Shown: in pieces, positions 8,681-17,209 of the stretch
How positions within the stretch are numbered: the first letter of the stretch is position 1
Layout of the letters: every line of letters begins with the position of its first letter
From: Ignatzschineria rhizosphaerae
Lineage (GTDB): Bacteria; Pseudomonadota; Gammaproteobacteria; Cardiobacteriales; Wohlfahrtiimonadaceae
DNA: 64,000 nucleotides
Reading direction: 5' to 3'
Assembly (NCBI RefSeq): GCF_022655595.1
Contig: NZ_CP093379.1
Coordinates: 740,501-804,500 of the forward strand
Position numbers and translations under genes: made by a program
Notes under the pieces: model-generated
Database searches by the model: none
Told to the model about the DNA's origin: nothing
The model's input: only the letters and a program-made list of their open reading frames with translations

Positions 8681-9817
8681 ATGACAGCGACAATTACTAG
8701 TGATATTAAAGAGTATGAATTAAAACATCGCGGTAAGATAAAGAGACTAACGAACAAGACGTTTAAATTTGATGAGCGGATTGGTGAAGGCTGGTTCTCA
8801 GCAGTTTATTTTCTTAAAACAGCAGAAATTGCAAAGCAATGCGCCCCTGAGCGTATTGTGACGATGCAGTTCTTTCAACGTAAAAATGGGGCGGTATTGT
8901 GTGGAATTGATGAGGCGATTTCACTCCTTCATACCTTTGCACATAACCCTGAAAAGCTAGAGATTTGGGCGCTCAATGATGGAGATCGTGTTGATGCCTT
9001 TGAAACGGTATTAACAATTACGGGCAATTATCAAGATTTCGGGTATTTAGAAGGAATTATTGATGGTACTTTAGCGCGTAGAACATCGGTTGCCACCCAT
9101 GTGTTAGAAGTTGTTGAAGCCGCTGGTGATAAAGAGATTATCTTTATGGGCGACCGTGATGATCATTTTAGTCAGCAAGCAGGGGACGGTTATGCCGCAT
9201 TTATTGGTGGTTCAACAGCGCAAGCAACCCATGCGATGAATGAGTGGTGGGGCATTGAAGGTTTAGGTACTATGCCACATGCTTTAGTGCAGCTTTTTAA
9301 TGGCGATACCTTAGAAGCGGCGAAGGCTTATTACAAAGTATTCCCGAATGATAAACTTATGGTACTTGTTGATTACAATAATGATGTCATTGAAGAATCA
9401 CTTCGTGTGGCGCGCCATTTTGAAGGGAAACTCTCAGCTGTGAGAGTCGATACCTCAAATACCATGGTAGATCAATATTTTATGCGCCATCAAGAGAAGC
9501 TTGGAACTTTTGATCCAAGGGGCTCAAATCCCACCTTAATTTTTGCGCTACGTGAAGCATTAGATAAGGAAGGCTTTACGGATGTGAAAATTGTCGTCAG
9601 TGGCGGTTTTAATGCCGAGAAAATCGCTGATTTTGAGAAGCAAAATACGCCTGTTGATATTTATGGTGTAGGCTCAAGCTTACTGAAAGTTAATATTAAT
9701 TTTACCGGCGATAATGTTTTATTAGATGGGAAAGAAGAAGCGAAAGCTGGTCGTAAATATCGCCCGAATCCGCGTTTAGAACGCGTACTTTACAACGATA
9801 ATGAAGTAAAGTCGTAA
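8681..9817 (+). CDS. pncB: Nicotinate phosphoribosyltransferase
   Basis: A 378-residue protein of the nicotinate phosphoribosyltransferase superfamily. It joins nicotinate to PRPP, giving nicotinate mononucleotide in NAD salvage. Visible family features are YFLKTAEIA near residue 43, the ARRTSVATHVLEVVEAAG stretch (about 137-154), the catalytic-barrel segment IVVSGGFNAEKI, and DIYGVGSSLL. The start is preceded by AAGGGG about 18 bases up and GAGAA closer in, so it is plausible but not strongly fixed. nadE follows after a terminator, so substrate supply and the last NAD step are neighbours. It is shorter than the enterobacterial PncB and nearer the alternative (type 2-like) subgroup; the symbol is used by function. 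Confidence 0.85.
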   Translation: MTATITSDIKEYELKHRGKIKRLTNKTFKFDERIGEGWFSAVYFLKTAEIAKQCAPERIVTMQFFQRKNGAVLCGIDEAISLLHTFAHNPEKLEIWALNDGDRVDAFETVLTITGNYQDFGYLEGIIDGTLARRTSVATHVLEVVEAAGDKEIIFMGDRDDHFSQQAGDGYAAFIGGSTAQATHAMNEWWGIEGLGTMPHALVQLFNGDTLEAAKAYYKVFPNDKLMVLVDYNNDVIEESLRVARHFEGKLSAVRVDTSNTMVDQYFMRHQEKLGTFDPRGSNPTLIFALREALDKEGFTDVKIVVSGGFNAEKIADFEKQNTPVDIYGVGSSLLKVNINFTGDNVLLDGKEEAKAGRKYRPNPRLERVLYNDNEVKS

Positions 9818-9860
9818 AGTAGATTGTTAAAGTAGAGCTATTTTTACAAGAGATTTATCA

Positions 9861-9895
9861 AAAGAGCGTAAGAAGGATCACTTTTACGCTCTTTT
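9861..9895 (+). terminator. Terminator between pncB and nadE
   Basis: AAAGAGCGTAA and TTACGCTCTTT form an 11- to 12-bp stem with a loop of about 12 bases and a short T-tract. It implies nadE has its own promoter or depends on read-through. Confidence 0.75.
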
Positions 9896-9925
9896 GTTAC
9901 AATAAAAATATAATAGGTAATCAAA

Positions 9926-10711
9926 ATGAATCGTGCATATTTAACTTTTTCTAAAGATCGTCAAAAAGCGTTAGAGGCGTATATTGAAACCTTAGAAGCA
10001 TGGCTTGAGTCGGAGCTTTTATATCGAGGTGCTGATACCTTTGTCTTTGGCGTGAGCGGCGGGGTTGATTCAGCGGTGATTGCATTTTTATTAGCTCGAA
10101 ATTTTAAAGATCGAGCCATAGGCGTCATGATGCCATCTCATAGCCATCCTAATGACTTAGATGATGCAAAGCTAGTGATGGAAAAGGCAGGGCTACCTTA
10201 TCATGTGGTAGATTTAACAAAGACCCATGATTCATTAATGGCAGCAATTGGAAGTGAATTTAATCACACCGGTGATCTTGCTAAAGATCGGGTGATTCTA
10301 GGAAATAACAGTGCAAGACTTCGGATGACAACGCTCTATACGATTGCGCAAACAAAAAATGGCGTAGTTGTGGGTACAGATAATGCTGTGGAGTGGTATA
10401 CCGGTTATTTTACAAAATTTGGCGATGGCGGCGTTGATATTGCCCCGCTGATTCATCTAGATAAAGATGAAGTCTTTGCCTTAGCCTCTCTTTTAAATGT
10501 TCCGCAATCGATCATTGATAAAAAGCCTTCAGCAGGACTTTGGGAAGCGCAAACCGATGAAGATGAGATGGGCGTGACGTATGATGCATTAAACCGCCAT
10601 CTTCGGGGTGAAAAAGTTACAGATGCAGAGCTTGAACGTATCAATTATTGGCATAACCGCTCCCATCATAAGCGAGCGATGCCGCGTTTTCCGGTAAAAC
10701 CTTATGAATAA
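9926..10711 (+). CDS. nadE: NH3-dependent NAD+ synthetase
   Basis: Converts nicotinate adenine dinucleotide to NAD+ using ATP and ammonia. The 261-residue protein has the adenine-nucleotide alpha-hydrolase loop FGVSGGVDSAVIAFLLAR (about 41-58) and the NadE core GTDNAVEWYTGYFTKFGDGG (about 151-170). It ends with KPSAGLWEAQTDEDEMGVTY and a YWHNRSHHKR motif. There is no nitrilase-type glutaminase domain, so it is the ammonia-using form. The ribosome-binding site is weak (TAGGTAA). It follows the pncB-type gene on the same strand. Confidence 0.95.
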   Translation: MNRAYLTFSKDRQKALEAYIETLEAWLESELLYRGADTFVFGVSGGVDSAVIAFLLARNFKDRAIGVMMPSHSHPNDLDDAKLVMEKAGLPYHVVDLTKTHDSLMAAIGSEFNHTGDLAKDRVILGNNSARLRMTTLYTIAQTKNGVVVGTDNAVEWYTGYFTKFGDGGVDIAPLIHLDKDEVFALASLLNVPQSIIDKKPSAGLWEAQTDEDEMGVTYDALNRHLRGEKVTDAELERINYWHNRSHHKRAMPRFPVKPYE

Positions 10712-10800
10712 AGAGGTATTTGAGATCTTTTGCCTCTATTGTCATTAATTGACGCTTTATTTGCTGTAATTAAGATGCGATATCAAAATCAGCAGGATCT

Positions 10801-10837
10801 ACCTATCAATTCAGTGATGATTGATAGGTTTTCTATT
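10801..10837 (+). terminator. Terminator after nadE
   Basis: ACCTATCAA and TTGATAGGT are perfect 9-bp arms around an 11-base loop, followed by TTTCTATTTT. Confidence 0.8.
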
Positions 10838-10865
10838 TTAAAATAAAAGAGAGGAGCTTGGCTAG

Positions 10866-12053
10866 ATGAGAATGTTTTGGGTGATTTTAGTGCTCTATTT
10901 TATAGTGCAGGGGTATGTGTTGTGGCGCTATTATCAATTAACGCCCCCATATTATGGTTTAAAATTAATCGCGCTTTTATCTGCTTTTATTTTGTTCGTG
11001 AGCTTGCCTATATCCATTTTTCTAGTAAGAAGTCTGCCTTTATGGCTTGTCAAACCGCTTTATTTGATCGGTTCTAGCTGGATGATTCTTCTACTTTATC
11101 TTTTAATCCCGATATTACTTTTCGATATTTTTAAGGGGATTAACTATTTTACAGAGTGGGTTTCAGCAGAAAAAATAACGCACCTAACAACCAATAATGG
11201 CTGGCTTCTGCTGATCATGATTGGGATATATTCCGGCATTATATGGATATGAAACAGCACTTATCATGAGAAGGTTCGTCACGAATATATTTATGATTTA
11301 ACCACAAAAAAGGCTATTGAAGTTATCCCTCAATCAGGGAGTAATGCCGCAAAGTTATGTGAAATTCGAGGAGACTTTAAGCATGGCAAATCCCTGAAGA
11401 TTGTCATGCTTAGCGACTTACATTTAGGGCATACGATTGGGCGAGATGAGCTTAAAAAGTGGGTGGCGCTCATTAATGCAGAAGAGGCTGATTATATTTT
11501 TGTCAGTGGGGATGTGATTGATAATGATGTTCGCCCCCTTTATAAAGAGAATATTGACGAGTTATTGAGTGAGTTTAGAGCTAAAAATGGCGTTTATGCC
11601 ATTTTAGGAAATCATGAATATATTGCCGGTGTTGAGAATAGCTTGGCATTTTTTGAGAAGACAAATTGGCGATTATTACGAGATGAGGTGGTTCTTCTTC
11701 CAGAGAATATCTATGTTGTTGGGCGTGATGACAAGATGAATCCTGATCGTGCTGAACTTTCAACGCTATTAGAGGGTTTAGATCCTGATATTCCGATGAT
11801 TGTTCTCGATCACCAGCCGGTAAATTTTCCGACTTTGGCGAAATTAGGGGAGTTCTTACAATTTTCAGGGCATACGCATGATGGACAAGTTTGGCCTTAT
11901 AATTATGCCGCTAAAAGCATTAATGGGGTTTCTTCAGGATTGTGGGATTTTTCTAATAGTCAGCTATTGATTAGTGCTGGCATTGGCATTTGGGGTGGGA
12001 AGTTTCGTATCGGAACTCGCTCTGATTATCGGGTAGTGACTTTTTGCCAATAA
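10866..12053 (+). pseudogene. Membrane-anchored metallophosphoesterase broken by an in-frame TGA
   Basis: Two open segments, 10866-11252 and 11253-12053, lie in the same frame and are separated only by the TGA at 11250-11252. The first encodes about 128 residues with four hydrophobic segments and starts after GAGAGGAG. The second encodes a calcineurin-like phosphoesterase with metal-binding blocks SDLHLGHTIG, SGDVIDND, GNHEY, DHQP and GHTHDGQ. Read through, they give one protein of 395 residues with the family order: N-terminal membrane helices, linker, phosphoesterase domain. No reading-frame shift is needed. It may be a recent nonsense mutation, a sequencing error (TGG to TGA fits the surroundings), or a split gene restarting at an internal ATG such as 11406. 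Confidence 0.8.
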
Positions 12054-12125
12054 AGAGCGTTAAAAGACTTTAATATTGCTCGATAATTTGCTGAACCACT
12101 TGAAAGATAGGGAAGGGAACTAGTA

Positions 12126-12803
12126 ATGAATGATACAGAAAAAACCTTATGGGGAGGTAATAGGATTGCCCATTATCTATTATTTATCGGGAGCCCTTTT
12201 CTATTTTTTTTAACCGTGATCAATTTTGCAGGAGTTATCGATCGCTTTGGTTTTAGCGCTCGCACGGTTGGTGAGATATGGCTATCGCATATTCTAGGCG
12301 GCTTTAGTCTATTTTTAGTCACCTATGGGCTTTTTGCAGTCTATCATTTGAATATTTTAAAAGCATGGCGAAAATCTTGTACGGTTATCGTATTAGTGAT
12401 AATTCTTTATCTTGGATATGTAATGCTCTTGTTAGAAGCTCATGAAAGTTGGTCTAGGATGCTAGTTATTATTTTTGGTTCTAGCTTAATGGGCATTATT
12501 GCAATATTCTTTGGAATCATCCCTTCGGTGATAACGGCAATTTTGAGCGATTTTTTTAAAAGCCTGTTTTTAAAATTCGCCCCCAAAAGGGGGCGGTATT
12601 ACTGGATGATCTTCACGGTTTTAATCGGTGTTATTCTTTCCGTGGTTTATGGTTTTATATTGAAAGGAGAAAGTGATGTTTGGTTTTTTATCGATATCAG
12701 TCTTTTTTGTACCCTTTATACAATCTTCTTTTTATCTCTACAAGATCACTATAAGGTCAGGAATAATCGAATGAGTAAAAGATCTTTTTATGATTGTTTT
12801 TGA
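12126..12803 (+). CDS. Multi-spanning membrane protein of unknown function
   Basis: A 225-residue hydrophobic protein with about six predicted membrane segments (near residues 18-40, 53-75, 82-103, 110-140, 160-177 and 185-205) and basic loops. No enzymatic motif or family is recognised. The start has GGGAAGGGAA about eight bases upstream. It lies 72 bases after the broken metallophosphoesterase gene on the same strand and may share its transcript. The C-terminus runs up to the trp promoter region. Confidence 0.65.
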   Translation: MNDTEKTLWGGNRIAHYLLFIGSPFLFFLTVINFAGVIDRFGFSARTVGEIWLSHILGGFSLFLVTYGLFAVYHLNILKAWRKSCTVIVLVIILYLGYVMLLLEAHESWSRMLVIIFGSSLMGIIAIFFGIIPSVITAILSDFFKSLFLKFAPKRGRYYWMIFTVLIGVILSVVYGFILKGESDVWFFIDISLFCTLYTIFFLSLQDHYKVRNNRMSKRSFYDCF

Positions 12804-12822
12804 AAATATTTTAAAAAAAGAG

Positions 12823-12859
12823 TTGACTCTTAAAGCAAAGAGATCTATAACTTTAAGAG
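12823..12859 (+). promoter_or_regulatory. trp operon promoter with overlapping palindrome
   Basis: TTGACT at 12823-12828 and TATAAC at 12846-12851 with an ideal 17-bp spacer. A perfect 9-bp inverted repeat, CTCTTAAAG at 12827-12835 and CTTTAAGAG at 12851-12859, spans from the -35 to past the -10 box and is a candidate operator. It does not resemble the E. coli TrpR operator, so the regulator is open. Confidence 0.75.
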
Positions 12860-12920
12860 AACAAAAATTGAAAGCGTGCACATTAGCACCATCACTTTTA
12901 AAGAAATAGGAAAACCTAAG

Positions 12921-12980
12921 ATGCAAACGATGAACTTTTATAACTATTGGTGGCACATCTCGCAAACGCGGGAGGTATAA
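12921..12980 (+). CDS. trpL: trp leader peptide
   Basis: A 19-residue peptide, MQTMNFYNYWWHISQTREV, with two adjacent Trp codons at positions 10 and 11 (12948-12953). It is preceded by AGGA nine bases upstream and lies between the trp promoter and the attenuator. Ribosome stalling at the Trp pair when tryptophan is scarce is the standard attenuation mechanism. The stretch GCGGG at 12968-12972, just after the Trp codons, can pair with CCCGC at 13029-13033 of the terminator stem, a plausible antiterminator that a ribosome reaching the stop codon would cover. Confidence 0.88.
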   Translation: MQTMNFYNYWWHISQTREV

Positions 12981-13024
12981 GCGTGCACGGTTATAAAGAC
13001 ATATAATCTAGGTACAAATATCCA

Positions 13025-13053
13025 AAAACCCGCAAGAAGATGCGGGTTTTTTT
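13025..13053 (+). terminator. trp attenuator (intrinsic terminator)
   Basis: AAAACCCGCA and TGCGGGTTTT form a perfect 10-bp stem with a 6-base loop and an extended T-run. It sits 45 bases after the trpL stop and about 95 before trpD. Confidence 0.9.
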
Positions 13054-13147
13054 ATGTCTTCAATATACGTCAGTAACTCCCGCATCAAGATTTAAAGATT
13101 CAATTTAAAGTTAAGAAATTAAAATCATGATGAGAATGGAGCAAGTA

Positions 13148-14203
13148 ATGATGAACGATGTAATGAAAGAGATTTTCCAAAAGCTATATTGTGGCAAGAC
13201 TTTAACGCAAGCTGAGAGCAAAATATTATTTACATCAATTGCCCGTGGTGAAGTGAGTGAATCCTTATTAGGGGCGGCATTAGTATCTATGAAGCTTCGC
13301 GGAGAAACTGCTGAAGAAGTTGCTGGCGCTGCGGAGGCATTTATTAGTGAAGCGAAAGCCTTTGAAACGCCTCATTATCCTTTTGCAGATATTGTGGGTA
13401 CTGGCGGTGATGGGTTAAATACGGTGAATATCTCAACAGCGAGCGCACTTATTGCCGCAAGTTGCGGTGTGCCTGTTGCAAAGCATGGTAATCGCTCTGT
13501 TTCTAGCCTAACAGGATCATCAGATCTCCTTCAAGCTTTAGGGGTGAATCTTCTTAAAACACCTGCTGAAGCGCGTCATTCTTTAGATCAAGATAATATT
13601 ACCTTCCTTTTTGCTCAGCATTATCATGGTGGTTTTAAACATGCCGCAAAAACTCGTGGAGAATTAAAAACACGCACTATCTTTAATCTGTTAGGACCTT
13701 TAACTAATCCTGCAAGACCAAAGCGGGCTTTGATGGGCGTTTATGATGCAAGCCTTACTGAGCTTTTAGCTGAGACGGCAAAATTAATTGGTTACGAGCA
13801 TGTATTAGTGGTTCATGGCGGTGGTATGGATGAAGTTGCGCTTCATGCACCGACGAAGGTTTCTGAATTAAAAGAGGGAGTTGTCACAACTTATTATGTG
13901 AAGCCTTCAGATTTTGGGTTAAATGAGCATCCTTTAGAAGCGATTCGTGGCGGCGATGCGACTGAAAATCGTCAAACACTCTTAACAATGCTTCACGGTA
14001 GAGCGCCAGAAGCGCATCGTCATGCGGTAGCTATTAATGTGGCGATGGTATTAAAGCTATTTGGACGCGATAACTTGCAAGAAAATGCACAAACAGCCTT
14101 AACTGCCATTAAGGAAGGAAAGGCATTAAGATTATTAGAGACCATTACTGGCAATCAGTTTGCAGATGATGGCGAGATGTTTCCGTTAGAAAAATTTGCT
14201 TAA
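13148..14203 (+). CDS. trpD: Anthranilate phosphoribosyltransferase
   Basis: Transfers phosphoribose from PRPP to anthranilate, the second step from chorismate to tryptophan. The PRPP loop is DIVGTGGDGLNTVNIST (about residues 80-96). KHGNRSVSSLTGSSDLL and the LKTRTIFNLLGPLTNPA block (about 170-186) are also diagnostic. The start at 13148 has GGAG six bases upstream and gives 351 residues; ATGs at 13127, 13130 and 13136 would add up to seven residues without a good site. The protein is not fused to a TrpG amidotransferase. It is the first structural gene after the attenuator; trpE and trpG must lie elsewhere. Confidence 0.95.
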   Translation: MMNDVMKEIFQKLYCGKTLTQAESKILFTSIARGEVSESLLGAALVSMKLRGETAEEVAGAAEAFISEAKAFETPHYPFADIVGTGGDGLNTVNISTASALIAASCGVPVAKHGNRSVSSLTGSSDLLQALGVNLLKTPAEARHSLDQDNITFLFAQHYHGGFKHAAKTRGELKTRTIFNLLGPLTNPARPKRALMGVYDASLTELLAETAKLIGYEHVLVVHGGGMDEVALHAPTKVSELKEGVVTTYYVKPSDFGLNEHPLEAIRGGDATENRQTLLTMLHGRAPEAHRHAVAINVAMVLKLFGRDNLQENAQTALTAIKEGKALRLLETITGNQFADDGEMFPLEKFA

Positions 14204-14273
14204 ATTTAAAGAATTATAGAATAAAGCCCTTTCCATATTTCACTCAATAAAAATCATAATAGGAAAAATAAAG

Positions 14274-15680
14274 ATGAGCGGAACAGTATTAGATAAAATC
14301 GTTAAACTTCGCCGAGAAGATATTGCAAAGATGGCACAAGAGAAGCCATTAGATACTTTTAAAACCTCCTTAGTTGTAAGTGATCGTGATTTTTATGAAG
14401 CGATTGATGCTCGTAAAGCCAATAATCTCCCAACGTATATTTTAGAATGCAAACGCTCATCTCCCTCAAAAGGTTTAATCCGTGAAGATTTTGATTTAGA
14501 AAAAATCGTCACAGCCTATAGCCCTTACGCAACAGCCATCTCAGTATTAACAGAAGCTCGCCATTTTGGTGGGGATTTTAAAAATATTACTATTGCCAAA
14601 GAATTAACAACAGCCCCCATTCTCTGTAAAGATTTTATTGTAGATGCTTATCAAATCTATTTAGCGCGTCTTCATGGTGCTAATGCGGTACTTTTAATGC
14701 TTTCTGTACTTCGTGATGATGAGTATCGCTATCTTGCCAATATTGCCCATGAGTTGGGAATGGGCGTTTTAACAGAAGTGAATGATGAAGCAGAAGTGGC
14801 GAGAGCGCTTAAACTGCGTGCAAAAGTGATCGGCGTAAATAACCGAGATCTACGTGATCTCTCTATTGATTTAGATAAAACAGAGCGCCTGCGTGTTTTA
14901 ATGCCAAAAGCGCAAATTGTGATTAGCGAATCAGGCATTCGTAGCTATGGCGATATTCGCCGTATTTCTCACTTTGCAGATGGCTTTTTAATTGGTAGTC
15001 ATTTAATGGGAAGTGATGATTTAGATCGTGCGCTCCAAGAGCTCTTAACCGGAGGGCATAAAGTTTGTGGTTTAACCTCTATAGATGATGCCAAAGCGGC
15101 ATTTGATGCTGGTGCCATGTATGGCGGCTTGATCTTTATCCTTTCAAGCCCACGTGGCGTGACTTATCACGAGGCAAAAGAGATTGCCGCAAAAGTTCCT
15201 TTAAAGTTTATTGGCGTGTTTCAAAATGATGATATTGATGCAATTGTCTTTATTGCTAAAGAGGTAGGATTACATGCCATTCAACTTCATGGGCATGAAC
15301 CACAATCTTTTATTACGGAGTTACGCCAGAAATTGCCGGTAGATGTGAAGATCATTAAAGCGGTAAATATTCAAAATGATGCGCAAGATTTACCATTAAT
15401 GAACTACCAAGATGTTGATTTTTATCTATTAGATGGTAAAAAGGGCGGCAGTGGAGAACCTTTTGATTGGTCACTATTAAAAGGTCTAGATCTATCCAAC
15501 CTCTTTTTAGCAGGGGGGATCTCTAGTCAAAATATTGAAGAAGCATTGAGCTTTCAGCCTTTAGGGGTGGATATTAACTCCGGCGTTGAATCAGCGCCAG
15601 GGAAAAAAGATGCCGCAAAGCTTCAAGAAATTTTTCAGCAGATTGTGAGCTATAAACAAGTTTCTGAAAAGAGACGCTAA
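14274..15680 (+). CDS. trpCF: Bifunctional indole-3-glycerol-phosphate synthase / phosphoribosylanthranilate isomerase
   Basis: A 468-residue fusion. The first half (about 1-255) is TrpC: YILECKRSSPSKG near residue 60, LCKDFIVDAYQI, and VIGVNNRDLRDL, ending with the ISESGIRSYGDI phosphate loop. The second half (about 260-460) is TrpF: VCGLTSIDDAKAAFDAGA, IGVFQND, IQLHGHE and FLAGGISSQNI. Together they isomerise phosphoribosylanthranilate and close it to indole-glycerol phosphate. The fused form is typical of gammaproteobacteria. It is followed by a 344-base gap before trpB holding repeats. Confidence 0.96.
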   Translation: MSGTVLDKIVKLRREDIAKMAQEKPLDTFKTSLVVSDRDFYEAIDARKANNLPTYILECKRSSPSKGLIREDFDLEKIVTAYSPYATAISVLTEARHFGGDFKNITIAKELTTAPILCKDFIVDAYQIYLARLHGANAVLLMLSVLRDDEYRYLANIAHELGMGVLTEVNDEAEVARALKLRAKVIGVNNRDLRDLSIDLDKTERLRVLMPKAQIVISESGIRSYGDIRRISHFADGFLIGSHLMGSDDLDRALQELLTGGHKVCGLTSIDDAKAAFDAGAMYGGLIFILSSPRGVTYHEAKEIAAKVPLKFIGVFQNDDIDAIVFIAKEVGLHAIQLHGHEPQSFITELRQKLPVDVKIIKAVNIQNDAQDLPLMNYQDVDFYLLDGKKGGSGEPFDWSLLKGLDLSNLFLAGGISSQNIEEALSFQPLGVDINSGVESAPGKKDAAKLQEIFQQIVSYKQVSEKRR

Positions 15681-15701
15681 GTTTTGAATCAACATTATAG
15701 A

Positions 15702-15895
15702 TGTGAGAAAAATACAGGCACTAAAGATGAGAAAAGTGAGAAAACAGTTTTATCCGGTATCACAGAAATGGTTATAGATTGTTTAAAAAGTAAAAAGTAA
15801 AAAGTAAAAAGTATTCAGCAATCATTAAGAGAAACAAAATGCCGGCGCTAAAGATAAGAAAAGCGAGAAAGAGTTCTATCCGGCATTATGCAAAC
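15702..15895. repeat. Two degenerate copies of the dispersed intergenic repeat core
   Basis: Segments near 15711-15770 and 15839-15895 share the pattern GGCRCTAAAGAT-RAGAAAAGYGAGAAA-GTTYTATCCGG with each other. They align to the centre of the MITE-like elements at 18143, 21720 and 29951 (TGCCGGCGC ... TTCTATCCGGCAT). The terminal inverted repeats are not recognisable here, so they are decayed or partial copies. They fill most of the gap between trpCF and trpB. Confidence 0.6.
15784..15811 (+). repeat. Tandem heptamer TAAAAAG x4
   Basis: Four perfect copies of the 7-mer TAAAAAG, in the non-coding gap 214 bases before trpB, between the two degenerate repeat copies. Confidence 0.9.
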
Positions 15896-16024
15896 GATAA
15901 AGGCATGCAAGATATATTTAATAGAGGCTGACAATAAATAGGCAGCTTCAAGAAAAATAAAAAACATCGCAATTTAAAGTACTAAAACGACATAATTTAT
16001 TTAAGAAAAGAGAAAGAGAAAATC

Positions 16025-17209
16025 ATGAGACAGTTAGATCCTTATTTTGGTGAGTTCGGTGGGCAATATGTGCCAGAACTTCTAATTCCAGCGCTTGATC
16101 AACTTGAGGCGGAGTTTATCAAAGCACAAAATGATCCTGAGTTTCAGGCAGAGTTTATGGATCTTTTAAAAAATTACGCCGGAAGACCGACGGCGTTAAC
16201 GCTTTGTAAAAATTTAACCGAAGGCACTAAAAGTAAATTATATTTAAAACGCGAAGATCTTCTTCATGGTGGGGCGCATAAAACAAATCAGGTTTTAGGC
16301 CAAGCGCTCCTTGCAAAACGTATGGGAAAAACAGAGATTATTGCAGAAACTGGCGCTGGGCAGCATGGCGTTGCAACAGCGCTAGCTTGTGCGCTTCTCA
16401 ATATGAAATGCCGAATCTATATGGGGGAGAAAGATATCGAAAGACAAGCCCCAAATGTGTTTCGTATGGAGCTTATGGGCGCAACGATTATTCCGGTTAC
16501 AAGTGGCTCAGGAACGCTTAAAGATGCTTGTAATGAAGCACTTCGTGATTGGTCTGCAAGTTATAAAACAACGCATTATCTTTTAGGGACAGCGGCAGGA
16601 CCTCACCCGTTTCCGACAATCGTTCGGGAATTTCAAAAGATGATTGGCGAAGAGACTAAGGCTGAAATTTTAAGACGAGAAGGTCGTTTACCAGATGCGG
16701 TACTTGCTTGTATTGGCGGAGGTTCTAATGCGATTGGAATGTTTACAGATTTTATTCCAGAAGAAAAAGTGCGCCTGATTGGCGTTGAACCAGGAGGTAA
16801 GGGCATTCATACAGATGAGCACGGGGCATCACTTAAACATGGAACGCCGGGAATTTACTTTGGGATGAAATCTCACTTGATGCAAACCGATGAAGGGCAG
16901 ATTAAAGGCTCATATTCAGTATCTGCAGGGTTAGATTTCCCATCAGTTGGGCCGCAGCATGTACATCTTCATAATATCGGCAGAGCGGACTATGTGTCAG
17001 TAACGGATGAGGAAGCTTTAGATGCTTTCCAAAAACTTGCCCGCCGTGAAGGGATTTTGCCGGCATTAGAGTCATCTCATGCACTTGCTTATGCCTTAAA
17101 AATGATTGCAGAAAATCCTGATAAAGAGCAGTTATTGGTGGTAAATCTTTCTGGGCGCGGAGATAAAGATATTTTCTCAGTTCATAAAATTTTAAAGGAG
17201 AACGCATAA
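16025..17209 (+). CDS. trpB: Tryptophan synthase beta chain
   Basis: Condenses indole with serine using pyridoxal phosphate. The 394-residue protein has the PLP lysine in [20 protein letters not shown] (about residues 76-95) and [13 protein letters not shown]. The phosphate-binding [12 protein letters not shown] is near 230 and [11 protein letters not shown] near the C-terminus. GAAAGAGAA serves as the ribosome-binding site. Its stop codon overlaps the trpA start (TAATG), so the two subunits of the alpha2-beta2 complex are translationally coupled. Confidence 0.98.
   Translation: MRQLDPYFGEFGGQYVPELLIPALDQLEAEFIKAQNDPEFQAEFMDLLKNYAGRPTALTLCKNLTEGTKSKLYLKREDLLHGGAHKTNQVLGQALLAKRMGKTEIIAETGAGQHGVATALACALLNMKCRIYMGEKDIERQAPNVFRMELMGATIIPVTSGSGTLKDACNEALRDWSASYKTTHYLLGTAAGPHPFPTIVREFQKMIGEETKAEILRREGRLPDAVLACIGGGSNAIGMFTDFIPEEKVRLIGVEPGGKGIHTDEHGASLKHGTPGIYFGMKSHLMQTDEGQIKGSYSVSAGLDFPSVGPQHVHLHNIGRADYVSVTDEEALDAFQKLARREGILPALESSHALAYALKMIAENPDKEQLLVVNLSGRGDKDIFSVHKILKENA

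Noticed and set aside
11250-11252. TGA as a selenocysteine codon
   Set aside because: The family has no selenoprotein members known to me, the position lies in a linker and not in the active site, and no convincing SECIS hairpin follows.
15784-15811. CRISPR-like array
   Set aside because: The repeat unit is only seven bases with no spacers; it is a simple tandem repeat. No cas genes or CRISPR repeats were seen anywhere in the window.
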